NCBI GenBank assembly: GCA_965214635.1
Contig: OZ243964.1
Location: 868,001-932,000, forward strand
Source: Bin90 sp965214635
Lineage (GTDB): Bacteria; Chloroflexota; Dehalococcoidia; Lucifugimonadales; JADFKI01
DNA: 64,000 bases
Direction of reading: 5' to 3'
Shown here: positions 43,290-52,858 of the stretch, piece after piece
Position numbering within the stretch: position 1 is the stretch's first letter
Layout of the letters: every line of letters begins with the position of its first letter
Translations under genes and position numbers: made by a program
The notes under the pieces: generated by a model
What the model was told of the DNA's origin: nothing
The model's database searches: none
Seen by the model: the letters and a program-made list of their open reading frames with translations, nothing else

Positions 43290-44154
43290 ACAAACAGAGA
43301 GTGGCAAGGCTTGGGAGTATGGGCTTGCTCATCAGCTAAGGAATCTGACTAACTCCGAGTTAGTGATCAACCGCCCAAGTTACCAATCCCAAACATCGTA
43401 CGACCTGCTCTCCGTCGACGAGCGATGTGCTATAGACCAAGCCGCCAATGAGGCCATAGTATTTCTGCGAGCGTACGATACACGCTTAAACGACGCTCGC
43501 CGTGTATTGATACAAAATGATGCCGTAGGACGACGTGGGGATGTGCGGGACATCCTAGTGGTAACCGACAAGGATGAGATCGGCATATCTGCTAAACATC
43601 GCCATGCTGCACTGAAACATTCACGCTTATCAGCCACGATAGATTTCGGCGACGAATGGTATGGTAGGCCTTGCTCGGATGAATACTGGGACGCAACTGC
43701 TCCGATATTCAACGACCTCCGCACCACTACGGTAGGTTATTGGCGGGACTTGCATAATAAGCATCAGCGATACTATCTCCCAATTTTGCATGCGTTTATA
43801 GATGAGATCAGGCGAAATGCCGACGTTACAAATATGCTGCTATATCTAGTGGGTCGCTTCGACTTTTATAAAATCATAAAAGTCAATGGCGTTATACAAA
43901 TTCAGTCGTTCAATTTACGAGGTAAATTAGATTGGGGTAGGAAAGTCCCACTACCCAATCGGGTGGTAGAGTTTGCGATGCGGAACAATTCGAACACGAC
44001 GGCAGATTTGTTTTTAGATAGAGGGTGGGCGCTTTCCTTTCGGATTCACAACGCTAGTTCCCGCATTGAGCCGTCATTGAAATTTGATGTGCAGCTGACG
44101 GGCAATCCGTCTAGCCTTGCTAATCACGAAATCCCGTATGGAGAGGTAAGATAG
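43282..44154 (+). CDS. HaeIII-family type II restriction endonuclease
   Basis: 290 residues. The region GRRGDVRDILVVTDKDEIGISAKHRHAALKHSRLSATIDFGDEWYG matches the core of the HaeIII family (PD-(D/E)XK fold: D in GDVRDI, then E-I-G-I-S-A-K as the ExK pair). The N-terminus SGKAWEYGLAHQL and the segment YWRDLHNKHQRYYLPILHAFIDEI are also typical. HaeIII itself cuts GGCC and pairs with a C5-cytosine methylase, but here the partner is an adenine methylase, so the site is probably different. It overlaps the methylase by 8 bp and is intact. Confidence 0.8.
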   Translation: MPRQTESGKAWEYGLAHQLRNLTNSELVINRPSYQSQTSYDLLSVDERCAIDQAANEAIVFLRAYDTRLNDARRVLIQNDAVGRRGDVRDILVVTDKDEIGISAKHRHAALKHSRLSATIDFGDEWYGRPCSDEYWDATAPIFNDLRTTTVGYWRDLHNKHQRYYLPILHAFIDEIRRNADVTNMLLYLVGRFDFYKIIKVNGVIQIQSFNLRGKLDWGRKVPLPNRVVEFAMRNNSNTTADLFLDRGWALSFRIHNASSRIEPSLKFDVQLTGNPSSLANHEIPYGEVR

Positions 44155-44191
44155 TACATTCTTTGTAAGTCTAAATGGAAAGAGGTGCCTC

Positions 44192-45247
44192 ATGACCACC
44201 ACCAACGGACACACCACATACACCTACATCGGCATCGCGGGCGAGGGCGACGCCATCGGCGCGGGCGGGATGCTGCGGCGCGCGGACAGCGAGGCAGAGT
44301 GGCACTCCATCGCCGAAGGGCTACCGCAGAACCCGCAGGTGCGCGCACTGCTCATCCATCCCGACGACCCCGCCGTGCTGTTCGCGGGCACACAGGTCGG
44401 CGTCTATCGCAGCGTAGACCGCGGCGAGTATTGGGACATGCTGGACACGCCGGCGGGCGATGTGTGGTCGTTGGCGTTTCGCCCAGACAACCCAGATGTG
44501 ATATACGCCGGCTATGAGCCTTGCGGCGTGGTACGCTCTGAGGACGGCGGCAAGACATGGCGGCGGATGGACACGAGCCGCGTGCGCTACCCCAATGTTA
44601 CGACCTACATGCCGCCGCTGGCAAAGCGCGTTATTGGCATCTGCGCCGACCCGTCTGACCCGAACGATGTGTACGGCGCTATTGAGGTGGGAGGGCTTAT
44701 CGCTAGCAGAGATGGCGGCGAAAGCTGGCATTCGCTCACCGACGGGCTGTACCGCGACAACCACACGGTCGACCTGCACGGCGTACAGGTGAGCGCAGCG
44801 GCGGCGGGGACGGTGTTCATCATCGCGCAGGTGGCGATGTTCCGCAGCCGCAACAAGGGGCGCAACTGGGAGCACATACGGTTCGGCGAGATGTTCCCCG
44901 GCGGGTCATACTGCCGCGACCTGCTCGTTGCACCGGACGATGCGCGCACCATATACCTCGCAGCCGGCGCAGGTGGCGGGGGCGCGCCGACGGGAACTGC
45001 CGAAGAGGGCGCACTCTTTCGCAGCAGCGACGCAGGCGAATCGTGGGAGCGACTAGACATCGGCGATACGCCGCCGGGCAGGATGTTCAACATCGCCATA
45101 GACCGGCATGCAGCCCAGCGAATATCCTGCATCACGAACTATGGGCACCTATTCGCCAGCGCAGATGGCGGCGACACTTGGGCACAAGACAAACTGCCGC
45201 TAGACCTCAAGCGCGGCTACCATGTGTACGCAATGGCAACGGGGTAG
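44192..45247 (+). CDS. BNR/Asp-box repeat beta-propeller protein
   Basis: 351 residues without signal peptide. It is built of repeats ending in Asp-box-like turns: SVDRGEYWDMLD, SEDGGKTWRRMD, SRDGGESWHSLT, SRNKGRNWEHIR, SSDAGESWERLD and SADGGDTWAQD. Such repeats form beta-propellers in sialidases and photosystem assembly proteins, but no catalytic set of a sialidase is seen, so the role is unknown. The first 53 bp are duplicated at 42207. It ends 17 bp before a hairpin that is convergent with the next genes. Confidence 0.8.
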   Translation: MTTTNGHTTYTYIGIAGEGDAIGAGGMLRRADSEAEWHSIAEGLPQNPQVRALLIHPDDPAVLFAGTQVGVYRSVDRGEYWDMLDTPAGDVWSLAFRPDNPDVIYAGYEPCGVVRSEDGGKTWRRMDTSRVRYPNVTTYMPPLAKRVIGICADPSDPNDVYGAIEVGGLIASRDGGESWHSLTDGLYRDNHTVDLHGVQVSAAAAGTVFIIAQVAMFRSRNKGRNWEHIRFGEMFPGGSYCRDLLVAPDDARTIYLAAGAGGGGAPTGTAEEGALFRSSDAGESWERLDIGDTPPGRMFNIAIDRHAAQRISCITNYGHLFASADGGDTWAQDKLPLDLKRGYHVYAMATG

Positions 45248-45263
45248 CAGTGGCTATATGTGT

Positions 45264-45299
45264 GCCAGCCGCTCCCCAATTGCCTAATCAGCGGCTGGC
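45264..45299. terminator. Hairpin between convergent genes
   Basis: GCCAGCCGCT (45264-45273) pairs perfectly with AGCGGCTGGC (45290-45299) across a 16-base loop. It lies between the BNR gene end and the end of the next gene on the opposite strand, so a bidirectional terminator is likely. Confidence 0.6.
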
Positions 45300-45302
45300 A
45301 GG

Positions 45303-45620
45303 CTAGTCCATCTTGTCTGGCGTGAGCAGCTCTAGAAACTCAATGCGCTGGCTCACGATGTAGGGGCGGTAGGCGGCGCCAGCTTCCAGTGCTGCGGGCG
45401 GGATGTTGTTGCCGCCGCGCATCGGGGATTGGATGCTATCGTCTGTCCATTCCAGCACCACGATGTCCTGCTCGCCGGGCAATGTGTAGCCGTTGAACGC
45501 CACGCGGAACTCGCCGCGATGCCCCGCGTCGTGGTATATCTGCACCTGCTTGTGGACGAGGTTCGCCACTCGGCGCGCTTCGCCCGGCTTCGTGTAGTAT
45601 GTTCTGCGGATTAGATACAT
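45303..45620 (-). CDS. Small NIPSNAP-like (dimeric alpha-beta barrel) protein
   Basis: 105 residues. The opening MYLIRRTYYTKPGEARRVANLVHKQ and the following VAFNGYTLPGEQDIVVLEWTDD have the strand-helix layout of small ferredoxin-like dimeric alpha/beta barrel proteins such as NIPSNAP. No catalytic residue can be named. I do not recognise it at family level with confidence. It is followed on the same strand by nothing close and preceded by the unknown protein at 45670. Confidence 0.5.
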   Translation of the reverse strand: MYLIRRTYYTKPGEARRVANLVHKQVQIYHDAGHRGEFRVAFNGYTLPGEQDIVVLEWTDDSIQSPMRGGNNIPPAALEAGAAYRPYIVSQRIEFLELLTPDKMD

Positions 45621-45669
45621 TTTCGCCTCTCAGTATGGGTTTCTTGTGTTAAGGGGATTTGTTAGGCGA

Positions 45670-46176
45670 TCAGCCATGGGGAACGGCGTCGGCATGTTTA
45701 GGCGGCGCGTCTCTCATAGCCAAAAACCGTGCCTGCACATCGGCGGCATCGGGCGTGGCTTGCATCTCGCCATTGGCGTCGGTGCCGAAGTTATCGGGCG
45801 TATGCAGCGCATCGGTGAGCGCTGCCACACACGCCTGCATGTCAGCGGGCGGCAGGGCTGCGGCGTGTTGACGCGCATCGGCGTCGGGACCACTTGCTAG
45901 CAACGCAGGAATCGCCTCTGCCAGCAGCTCCCGCTCCACCACGCTGCGCTGGATGTCCGCCAGCGCGCTCATATGCCGCCCGAGGTAGCAGCCGCCAAAT
46001 GTGAGCACCTCAAAGTGCTCGTCCGCCAGCGTGGTGTCGTATTGGCGGCGCGGTTGCAACCCACGCTCGTCTAGGTAGCGCCGTATATCGGCATCCTCCG
46101 CGTGCGGCTCATCCTTCTTAAAGAACATGATAACCGAGTGCATGTTCCAGTCTTTCGGTTCGATGCGGATAATCAC
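45670..46176 (-). CDS. Hypothetical protein
   Basis: 168 residues, intact frame starting MIIRIEPKDWNMHSVIMFF. It is acidic with many Ala, Asp and His residues (LLASGPDADARQHAAALPPADMQ). No membrane segments, signal or known motif are visible, and I do not recognise the family. It lies 49 bp upstream of the NIPSNAP-like gene on the same strand and could be cotranscribed with it. Codon composition is like the host genes, unlike the AT-rich genes that start at 46467. Confidence 0.5.
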   Translation of the reverse strand: MIIRIEPKDWNMHSVIMFFKKDEPHAEDADIRRYLDERGLQPRRQYDTTLADEHFEVLTFGGCYLGRHMSALADIQRSVVERELLAEAIPALLASGPDADARQHAAALPPADMQACVAALTDALHTPDNFGTDANGEMQATPDAADVQARFLAMRDAPPKHADAVPHG

Positions 46177-46466
46177 GGGCGTCCCCTCGTGGTGTGGCGG
46201 GCGGGTATGTTGCTGACGAGATGCGGCGGGTTATGCGTCGACCTGCGTGGGATGCGCCATCCGTACACGCAAGCAGCCGGTCAGGGGTGCGTGCTTCGGG
46301 TAGGTTAGCAGGTCGATGCGTGGTAGTCTATGGGAGTATTAGCATTCGGACTCCGTATAGCAAAACAGTCGCAGAGGAAGCAAGAACTTTCCTTGCCATC
46401 TCATCGTGAAGGACATAGGAATTGGATTGCCCCTAATGGTTGGGGATTGTCATTTTTGAATTCGGT

Positions 46467-47795
46467 TCACTTATCGTGCACCCATGGAACAGAGCCATAT
46501 TTATCTGATGCTCGATCGTAGTAATCTTGCTTATATTCAAACATCCAAAGCAACATTAACTCAACATATACTTGGCTTAGTTTCCAAGCGTGAAAGTAAT
46601 CTGATATATCCACTTGATAGCCTCGGGAATGGACTGATCGATTACGAAGTCGAGTTATAACAGTCGGCCCAGAATCATCATCACCGGGTTCCTTGTGTTT
46701 ACTCTGCTGCCATAAACTCAACAGATAAGGATATTCACAGAGATCGTAGCTGACACCTATTTTTTTGAGGGCTTCTTTAATATATTCGCTAGCAGGTTCT
46801 CTCTTCCTCCGTTTGCGGATTAGTATCCAATGACACAATTCTTCTAATGCGCTCTGACTATGAGTTAAAGCATTTTTAGGCAACCCTAAGTGGGTGATCA
46901 TTGAACTTTCGGCATAACTTTCAACTACGCTGCGTACTTTATTCGGATCTTCCTTGAAACGACGCCAAAATCCAGGGAAAAGTGCTGCTATTGCCTCTCT
47001 ACTTTGAGGATAAAACCAATTGTCACTACGATATTTACTTTGATCGAAGTCCCCGATGCGTCCCCATGTAGGTATAGGTATAGAATGTATTTTTGAATTA
47101 TATCCAATTACGATTCTTGGACTTCTATAAACACCCGTAATAAAGCTGAGAAAGTATATCAATCCATCAATTAATTCCTTGAGTTGCGCAATCGAAAACT
47201 CACTTTCATCTGTCTTACGAATACTACCTATATGAGTAACTCCTGACTCGCCCTTGTCCAGACACTCAGAAATTGTGACTTCCCATCCATCTTCCGTACT
47301 GAATTCTGAGTAACCTAAAGCACGCATTTTACTTCGGTAAGTATTATTTGAGACTGAAATATATGTATTCTCTTGGGCACCCTGTCCAAGAAATATAGGG
47401 AAATCGGCAATGGAGAAATGGGCAAATGAGATTGGACAGTCCCTCACCGTAAATTCGCGTTGTGTAACAATGAGGCGCCCTTTAATAATTCCCGGAAAGG
47501 TAATGGTAATCTTGAAGGTCGATAAATTTGCATCTATGCGACAGTCATTGCAAAACCGCACTATCACATCAGGGTAGTCTATATTGCCTGTTAGTATGGA
47601 GAAGCCATATTTATCATCTATCGAACCTTCATAAAAATCCAACACAAAACGCCCATGTGAGTCTATCTTAGGAATGACAATAACTGAAAACGGCCCTATC
47701 TTGCCGCGTGATTCCAAAATCTCCAGAGTAGCCTGAGTAGGCTCATCCAGCTTTACAGGTACGATCTTACCGAAGAAGGTGTCAGTCAAGTTCAT
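46467..47795 (-). CDS. HEPN-like protein paired with a methyltransferase-HNH gene
   Basis: 442 residues from the ATG at 47795, which overlaps the stop of the upstream gene as ATGA. The longer frame upstream is out of context. The N-terminal 300 residues are beta-rich and unassigned. The C-terminal part (about 330-425) is helical with RLRNRSVHSRG at residues 382-392, an Rx4H (R384, H389) pattern like the HEPN ribonuclease motif, and ALEELCHWILIRKRRKRE upstream. The gene is visibly more AT-rich than its surroundings. I infer a toxin or effector linked to the DNA methyltransferase; this has not been shown. Confidence 0.55.
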   Translation of the reverse strand: MNLTDTFFGKIVPVKLDEPTQATLEILESRGKIGPFSVIVIPKIDSHGRFVLDFYEGSIDDKYGFSILTGNIDYPDVIVRFCNDCRIDANLSTFKITITFPGIIKGRLIVTQREFTVRDCPISFAHFSIADFPIFLGQGAQENTYISVSNNTYRSKMRALGYSEFSTEDGWEVTISECLDKGESGVTHIGSIRKTDESEFSIAQLKELIDGLIYFLSFITGVYRSPRIVIGYNSKIHSIPIPTWGRIGDFDQSKYRSDNWFYPQSREAIAALFPGFWRRFKEDPNKVRSVVESYAESSMITHLGLPKNALTHSQSALEELCHWILIRKRRKREPASEYIKEALKKIGVSYDLCEYPYLLSLWQQSKHKEPGDDDSGPTVITRLRNRSVHSRGYQVDISDYFHAWKLSQVYVELMLLWMFEYKQDYYDRASDKYGSVPWVHDK

Positions 47796-49327
47796 ATCGT
47801 CCCCCCCTGCAATATCCCCCGGTGCTGAAGCTGCGTCCTGAGGTACTCCATGCTGCGGTTGCCTTTGATGGCGTTGCAGGTGTGGCATAGCAGCTGCAGG
47901 TTGCCAATGGCGTCAAGCCCGCCCCTAGAGCGCGGCGTGATGTGGTCTATCGTCAGCACATGCAGCGGCAGTTCATACTCGCAGCCGATGCACCTGCCTC
48001 GCTGATTCGCATACAGCAATTCCTTGTCCGATTGCGGGTCGGTGGAGCTGCGCAGCTTCAGATTATCGCTTCGTTTGGGCTGCTCGGTCTGTATGAACGG
48101 CGTCCAATCTTCCCAGCCCTTACCCTCATCATCATCCAGTGGTATCTGCAATTCGCGCCTTGCCCTGTCGGACAACACCTTCGCAGCTTGGGGAAGTTTG
48201 TCAATGCCAATCCACTTGCGCCCAAGCTTCTCGGCAGCGATGCAGGCGGTGGCGCAGCCGCAGAACGGATCCAGCACAAGATCGTCCGGATTGGACGACG
48301 CCTTGATGATGCGCTCCAACAGCGCCAACGGCTTCTGCGTCTTCCAGCCCGTGTACTCCACACTTTTGGCAGAATAGTTGGTGAAGCCCATCGGTTCGGT
48401 GAAGAGATTTTGTGCCGGCTTTCCGGTGTCGGCATTAGCATATCTCTTTAGCCCCGGCCACTTCCCACCCTTCTTCGGGTGATGTATCAGCCCGGCTTCG
48501 TCTAATGCGTCTAGGCGATCATGGACGCCTTTGATGCTGCGGTATCCGGGAATGAACTTGCGCTCTATATACTCCGCATACTTGCCAGTCTTGGGCGCTG
48601 ACCAAACGCGGTTCATGCTATAAACATCGTAGCCTCGCCAAGGCATCGTGCTAGGGCTGCCCCGCTTTGCGCTGTGTCGAGGTCCTGTCATGTTGTCGGC
48701 ACGATAGCGCCCACGCTCATCTTTCGACGGATACGCTTTAAGCATCTCACCCGTGTCTTTTGGCGTAGCAACCGCATCGGCGTTCCACACAAACTTCGCC
48801 CCCTTTGAATAGAACAGCAGATGGTCGACGATACGCCCAAACCGCTTTGGATCGTTGTGTGATGTGGCGCGCTTCCAAACGATGTGGTTGCGATAGTTCG
48901 CAGCGCCAAACAGCGCATCCATGACCGCTTTCAGGTAGTGAACAGCCGTGTCGTCGCAGTGCAAGTAGATACTGCCGCTTGGCTTCAGCACGCGGTGCAT
49001 CTCCAGCAGCCTAACGCTCATAAAGGTGAGGTAGCCCGCCATGCTCTCGCCGTTCGCCAGCTTCGCCCCGTTGATGAGGTGGAACAGCGACGGACGGCGG
49101 ATTTCAATCTCCTCAATCCACTCTTCCTTCATGTCATCCAGCGTCCACACATCGTCGAACTCTGCGCCCCTTGCTTCGGTGTCCAGCGGTGCGGCGTATG
49201 TCTCGTTGGAGTTGAACGGCGGGTCGAGGTAGATGAGGTCCACACACTCTGAGTTAATGCCGCGCAGGATGTCCAAGTTGTCGCCCGTGAAGATGGTCCG
49301 GCTTCGCACATTGCATTCGTTAGCCAT
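47792..49327 (-). CDS. DNA methyltransferase with C-terminal HNH nuclease domain
   Basis: 511 residues from the ATG at 49327; the longer frame upstream has a poor N-terminus. The catalytic motif DPPFNSNETYAAP comes first (residues about 37-50) and the SAM motif LDPFCGCATACIAAEKLGRKWIGID after it (near 370), so beta-class order. The C-terminal 60 residues are an HNH domain: CIGCEYELPLHVLTIDHITPRSRGG with LLCHTCNAIKGNRSM (two CxxC zinc pairs, DH and N). Methylase and nuclease on one chain resemble bifunctional type II systems. It overlaps the HEPN-like gene (ATGA), implying coupled expression. Confidence 0.85.
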   Translation of the reverse strand: MANECNVRSRTIFTGDNLDILRGINSECVDLIYLDPPFNSNETYAAPLDTEARGAEFDDVWTLDDMKEEWIEEIEIRRPSLFHLINGAKLANGESMAGYLTFMSVRLLEMHRVLKPSGSIYLHCDDTAVHYLKAVMDALFGAANYRNHIVWKRATSHNDPKRFGRIVDHLLFYSKGAKFVWNADAVATPKDTGEMLKAYPSKDERGRYRADNMTGPRHSAKRGSPSTMPWRGYDVYSMNRVWSAPKTGKYAEYIERKFIPGYRSIKGVHDRLDALDEAGLIHHPKKGGKWPGLKRYANADTGKPAQNLFTEPMGFTNYSAKSVEYTGWKTQKPLALLERIIKASSNPDDLVLDPFCGCATACIAAEKLGRKWIGIDKLPQAAKVLSDRARRELQIPLDDDEGKGWEDWTPFIQTEQPKRSDNLKLRSSTDPQSDKELLYANQRGRCIGCEYELPLHVLTIDHITPRSRGGLDAIGNLQLLCHTCNAIKGNRSMEYLRTQLQHRGILQGGTI

Positions 49328-49463
49328 AAAGCGATTCCTCCCCCAAACACCGCCAGTATAGCACATACGCTCTGTTAATGTGCGTATCAGGCGCATCACA
49401 AGGGGGCATCCTTATGACGCCCCCTGTGTGTTGCGCTTATCAAGCCATCAGGCTGCTGCCCCC

Positions 49464-50876
49464 CTACGCCATCTGATACTCGCGCGTGCTTACGATGAGC
49501 TGGAGCATGCGGCCGATGTGCGTTGTGCTCTGCTGCCGGGCGTCGGCGTCATCGAAGCGCAACGACCCGGCGGCTTCGGCGTAGCGCAGTAGCCCGGCGC
49601 GGGTGTCGCCGCTCACCTCCACCTGCCCCGCAAGCTCCAGCGCCGTGTCCACGAACTGAGACGGAGACAGCGCATCGCCTTGCGCGCCGAACCGCTCTAT
49701 CAGCTCGCTTATGCCGGGCTTGGAAAGATCGCCCACTTCGTTGACCGCAAAGTTCACGCGTTCGTTCAGCGTGCCTCCGTCTATCCACTCATGCCCCGTG
49801 TGCCAACCCTCTACGGTGGGCGGGTCGAAGAGCTGCTGCCCCATCAGCGCCGCCGTCCCGCTATACGCCAACAGGCCGGGCGCGGGCTTGCGGTATGTCC
49901 CCACAAGCTTTATAACGCCGCATATCAGCTCTACCGGGCTTTTGACCTTCTTGAAGCGCGCCTCTTTGAAGAAGTCGGAGTTAAACAGCGTGCTGAGCAT
50001 GGTGCGGATGTCGCCGTCGGATTCGAGGTAGGCGGCGACGAGCGCGTCGATGGCGGACTGGTCTTGCGGCGGCACGGTGTTCCACGAGGGCACTTGCGGC
50101 TCATCCGCCACGAAGAAGTTGTACATGTGCCGGGCGATGAAGCGCGCGGTGGCAGGCTGCCTCACGATGATGTCGATTATGTCCCCGCCATTGAGGTCGC
50201 CCGATTCGCCGAGGAAGGTCTTTTCGCCGCCGTCGTGGTCATCGGCGTCGAAGATGAAGTTGGCGGGATAGTAGCCGTGCGGGTATAGCGGGATGGGCTG
50301 CGTGAATGTCCAGCCGGTGAAGGCGCGCGAGGCGTCCTTGATGTCCTGCTCGGTGTAGTTGCCCACGCCCATGGAGAACAGCTCCAACAGCTCCCTGCCC
50401 CAGTTCTCATTGGGTTCGCCGTCGTGATTTTCGTTGTTGTCCAGCCAGAATATCATCGCTGGGTCGCGCGCAAGCTCCAGCAAGATAGTGCGCATGTCAG
50501 ACATCCCCACGCGGCGGAAGGTGTTTATCTGGTTGACGGCGGACATCACATGCTGGTTCTTGGAGATGCCAGTGGCGAACACATGGTGCCAAAACAGCGC
50601 CATCTTCTCTTGCAGCGGGCGCTGGGAATTGAGCATGCGGAACATCCAGATGCTGGCGTATATGGGGTAGCCCTCACCGCCGTAGTAGCGCTCGATGAGG
50701 TCTTCCTCGATTTCGGGCAGTCGCTCCGGGTGCACAAGGTCATCCACGGCGGCTTCGTAGCTCTTGGCGGCAAGCGCCTCCAGCTCGGAGCGTGTCGCTC
50801 CGAATCCCGCGCGCCGTATGAGGTGCGCCATCTGTGCGAGATCGGTTGTGGCTGCGGTGGTCATTGCGGTTGCCAT
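49464..50876 (-). CDS. DUF1800-family protein
   Basis: 470 residues from the ATG at 50876 (GAGGAAACCA upstream). Typical family pieces are DLAQMAHLIRRAGFGATRSELE, IWMFRMLNSQRPLQEKMALFWHHVFATG, NENWGRELLELFSMGVGNYTEQDIKDASRAFTGWTF and PPTVEGWHTGHEWID. DUF1800 proteins usually sit beside a DUF1501 gene; here the gene is followed by methyltransferase-HNH and preceded by a broken ATPase, with no DUF1501 in the window. Function is not established. Confidence 0.85.
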   Translation of the reverse strand: MATAMTTAATTDLAQMAHLIRRAGFGATRSELEALAAKSYEAAVDDLVHPERLPEIEEDLIERYYGGEGYPIYASIWMFRMLNSQRPLQEKMALFWHHVFATGISKNQHVMSAVNQINTFRRVGMSDMRTILLELARDPAMIFWLDNNENHDGEPNENWGRELLELFSMGVGNYTEQDIKDASRAFTGWTFTQPIPLYPHGYYPANFIFDADDHDGGEKTFLGESGDLNGGDIIDIIVRQPATARFIARHMYNFFVADEPQVPSWNTVPPQDQSAIDALVAAYLESDGDIRTMLSTLFNSDFFKEARFKKVKSPVELICGVIKLVGTYRKPAPGLLAYSGTAALMGQQLFDPPTVEGWHTGHEWIDGGTLNERVNFAVNEVGDLSKPGISELIERFGAQGDALSPSQFVDTALELAGQVEVSGDTRAGLLRYAEAAGSLRFDDADARQQSTTHIGRMLQLIVSTREYQMA

Positions 50877-51067
50877 TGGTTTCCTCTCCTGATGCGGTTT
50901 CCCCTGTATTAGATTAATGCCTAGTATACCAAGCGCGCGGGCTGAACATATCAACAAAAACTAGCGATTTCCTAATGCTTAATAGCCTCTTGGGCGCAAA
51001 GATTAGCGATTTTATTGACTTTGAGCACGAATACTTGCAGTTTAATGCACTTTTGTATACTTGAGAC

Positions 51068-52178
51068 ATGGTTGACGAAATTCTTAAGTGGGACGAACAA
51101 GCGCCGAGACTAGATGCTCTACTTAGTCAAACTTTCAGTCCGGCTGCTGCCATAGACCGAAAAGATTTCTTTCTTGGACGCAACGCACTTGTACGCCGTC
51201 TCATAGACACGGCTAATCAGAACGGACAACATGCCATTATCTACGGTGAGCGAGGCGTGGGGAAGACTTCGCTCGCTAATGTGCTTTCGGACTTCCTTGA
51301 ACCCTATACTTCTGAGTCTATAGCCACTGCCAAATTCAACTGCCACAGGAGCGTCTCCTACAAGGAAATATGGAATTCTTTGTTTAAGCAAATCGATATT
51401 ACAGTGAGCGAGAGCTAGGATGCTTTGAGGCTAGGCGAAGTTTTCGAAATCCTCAGGAAAGACGCTCGCAAGCTCATACTCATAATCGACGAGTTCGACC
51501 GTGTTGAGGACCCCGATATAGACGCTCTATTCGCAGACATCATAAAAGCATTGTCCGACTTCAGTGTGGATACTACATTGATTCTCGTTGGCGTAGCCGA
51601 CGATGTGGACGACTTGATTACGGAACATGAATCCATAAACCGTTGCCTATCTCAGATTCATTTGCCGAGGATGTCGATTGAAGAGTTGATCGATATTGTG
51701 GCGTCCGGGATACAGCGAGTGGGCATGGAAATCTCGAAGGATGCGCTATCACAGATTGGTTCAATTTCGTTGGGATTGCCACATTACGCGCATGCTTTTG
51801 GATTGGCTTCAGGGCGTTCTGCCATAGAGCACCGAAGATTAAAGGTAGAAACGGATGATGTAACCACCGCCATAGACACGCTTGTCCACCAATCACAACA
51901 AACCATTTTGCAGCAATTCGATAAGGCGACTGCCAGTCCTAGAAAAAGGAACAACTATTTCACAGTCCTGTTAGCCTGCGCTCTGGCTTCCACCAACGAG
52001 CTTGGGTATTTCCGCGCAGCTGATGTGCGAGCGCCGTACTCTCGAATAATGGGACGCGACCAAAACATTCCCACATTTAATCGGCATCTGCATGAATTAT
52101 GCGGCGACAACAGGGGCACAGTTCTCCAACGTTTCGGTAGCGCTCGCAACTATAGATTCAGATTCACTGACCCTGTGG
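51068..52178 (+). pseudogene. AAA-type ATPase with in-frame stop, 3' end replaced by an IS1 fragment
   Basis: Residues 1-116 carry Walker A YGERGVGKTSLANVL; an amber codon at 51416-51418 interrupts, and the same frame then continues with Walker B LILIIDEFDRVED, a sensor-like DTTLILVGVADD and a C-terminal winged-helix-like part ending FGSARNYRFRFTDPV. It then runs in frame into the truncated IS1 fragment. So the gene lost its natural end (about 20-30 residues) and has a premature stop. Standalone AAA ATPases of this sort occur as defence or regulatory proteins; here function is likely lost. Confidence 0.75.
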
Positions 52179-52858
52179 CGGCAAGCAGTCTTACAGATGC
52201 GGAGACAGCCTACTTCCCTGAGGCTGCATATCACCGCTCCAGCGCTGCACTCAAAGCACAGGCGGTTGAGATGTATCAGGAAGGCAGCAGCTTGAGCGCC
52301 GTAGGCAGAGTGTTTGGGTACAGTGCCACAGCGGTTCACGGGTGGGTGAAAAAAGGGGTCGTGAGGTATTAGAGCGTCTGCGGGAGCGTGGACGTAGACG
52401 GGTTGAAGGGGCAGAGGCGCAGCATGTTGCTGCGGTGGTGTCCTGTGATGAGATGTGGACATACAAGCGTGCTCGGCGTGCGGAGTTGCGTGAAGATGTG
52501 TGGATATGGACAGCAGTGGTAGAAGAGGCTGACGGCAGCAGGTGGGTGGACTTTGAGGTGGGCGACCGCAGCGAGGGCACATTCTTGCGCTTGTATGAGC
52601 GCTTACCGGATGCAAAGTTGTATCGGAGTGATGCATATTCTGTGTATGGGTGGTTACCTCGCAACAGGCATGTGGTGGGGAAGGGAGGTGCGGTGAACTG
52701 GAACGAGGGGTTGCATTCGGTATGGCGAAGTAAGTTGAACCGATTAGTGCGTCGGACAAAGGGCTACACCAAGAGCATACAGATGCTGGTGTATTCGTTG
52801 GCACTAGTGTGCTGGCATCGGTGGGTAAAATCCAATATCCCTGCATATTAATAATACC
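52179..52858 (+). mobile_element. 5'-truncated IS1-family element
   Basis: It matches the complete element at 24431-25269 from within the insA zinc-finger region onward, with a few bases lost near 52205. The insB-like frame (52342-52851, 169 residues, CDEMWTYKR, NWNEGLHSVWRSKLNRL) is intact. The right terminal repeat ends at 52858 (ATTAATAATACC). The left part is missing and the sequence joins the ATPase gene, so transposition alone cannot have produced this end. Confidence 0.85.

Noticed and set aside
46177..46466. 290-bp gap beside the HEPN-like gene considered for a hidden RNA or small gene.
   Set aside because: Short open frames there have no ribosome site or similarity; I see only two GC-rich words (CCGGTCAGGGG, CAGGTCGATGCG).
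51416..51418. Amber codon in the ATPase gene considered as pyrrolysine or readthrough.
   Set aside because: No supporting context is present, and the gene is otherwise damaged by IS1; a nonsense mutation is simpler.
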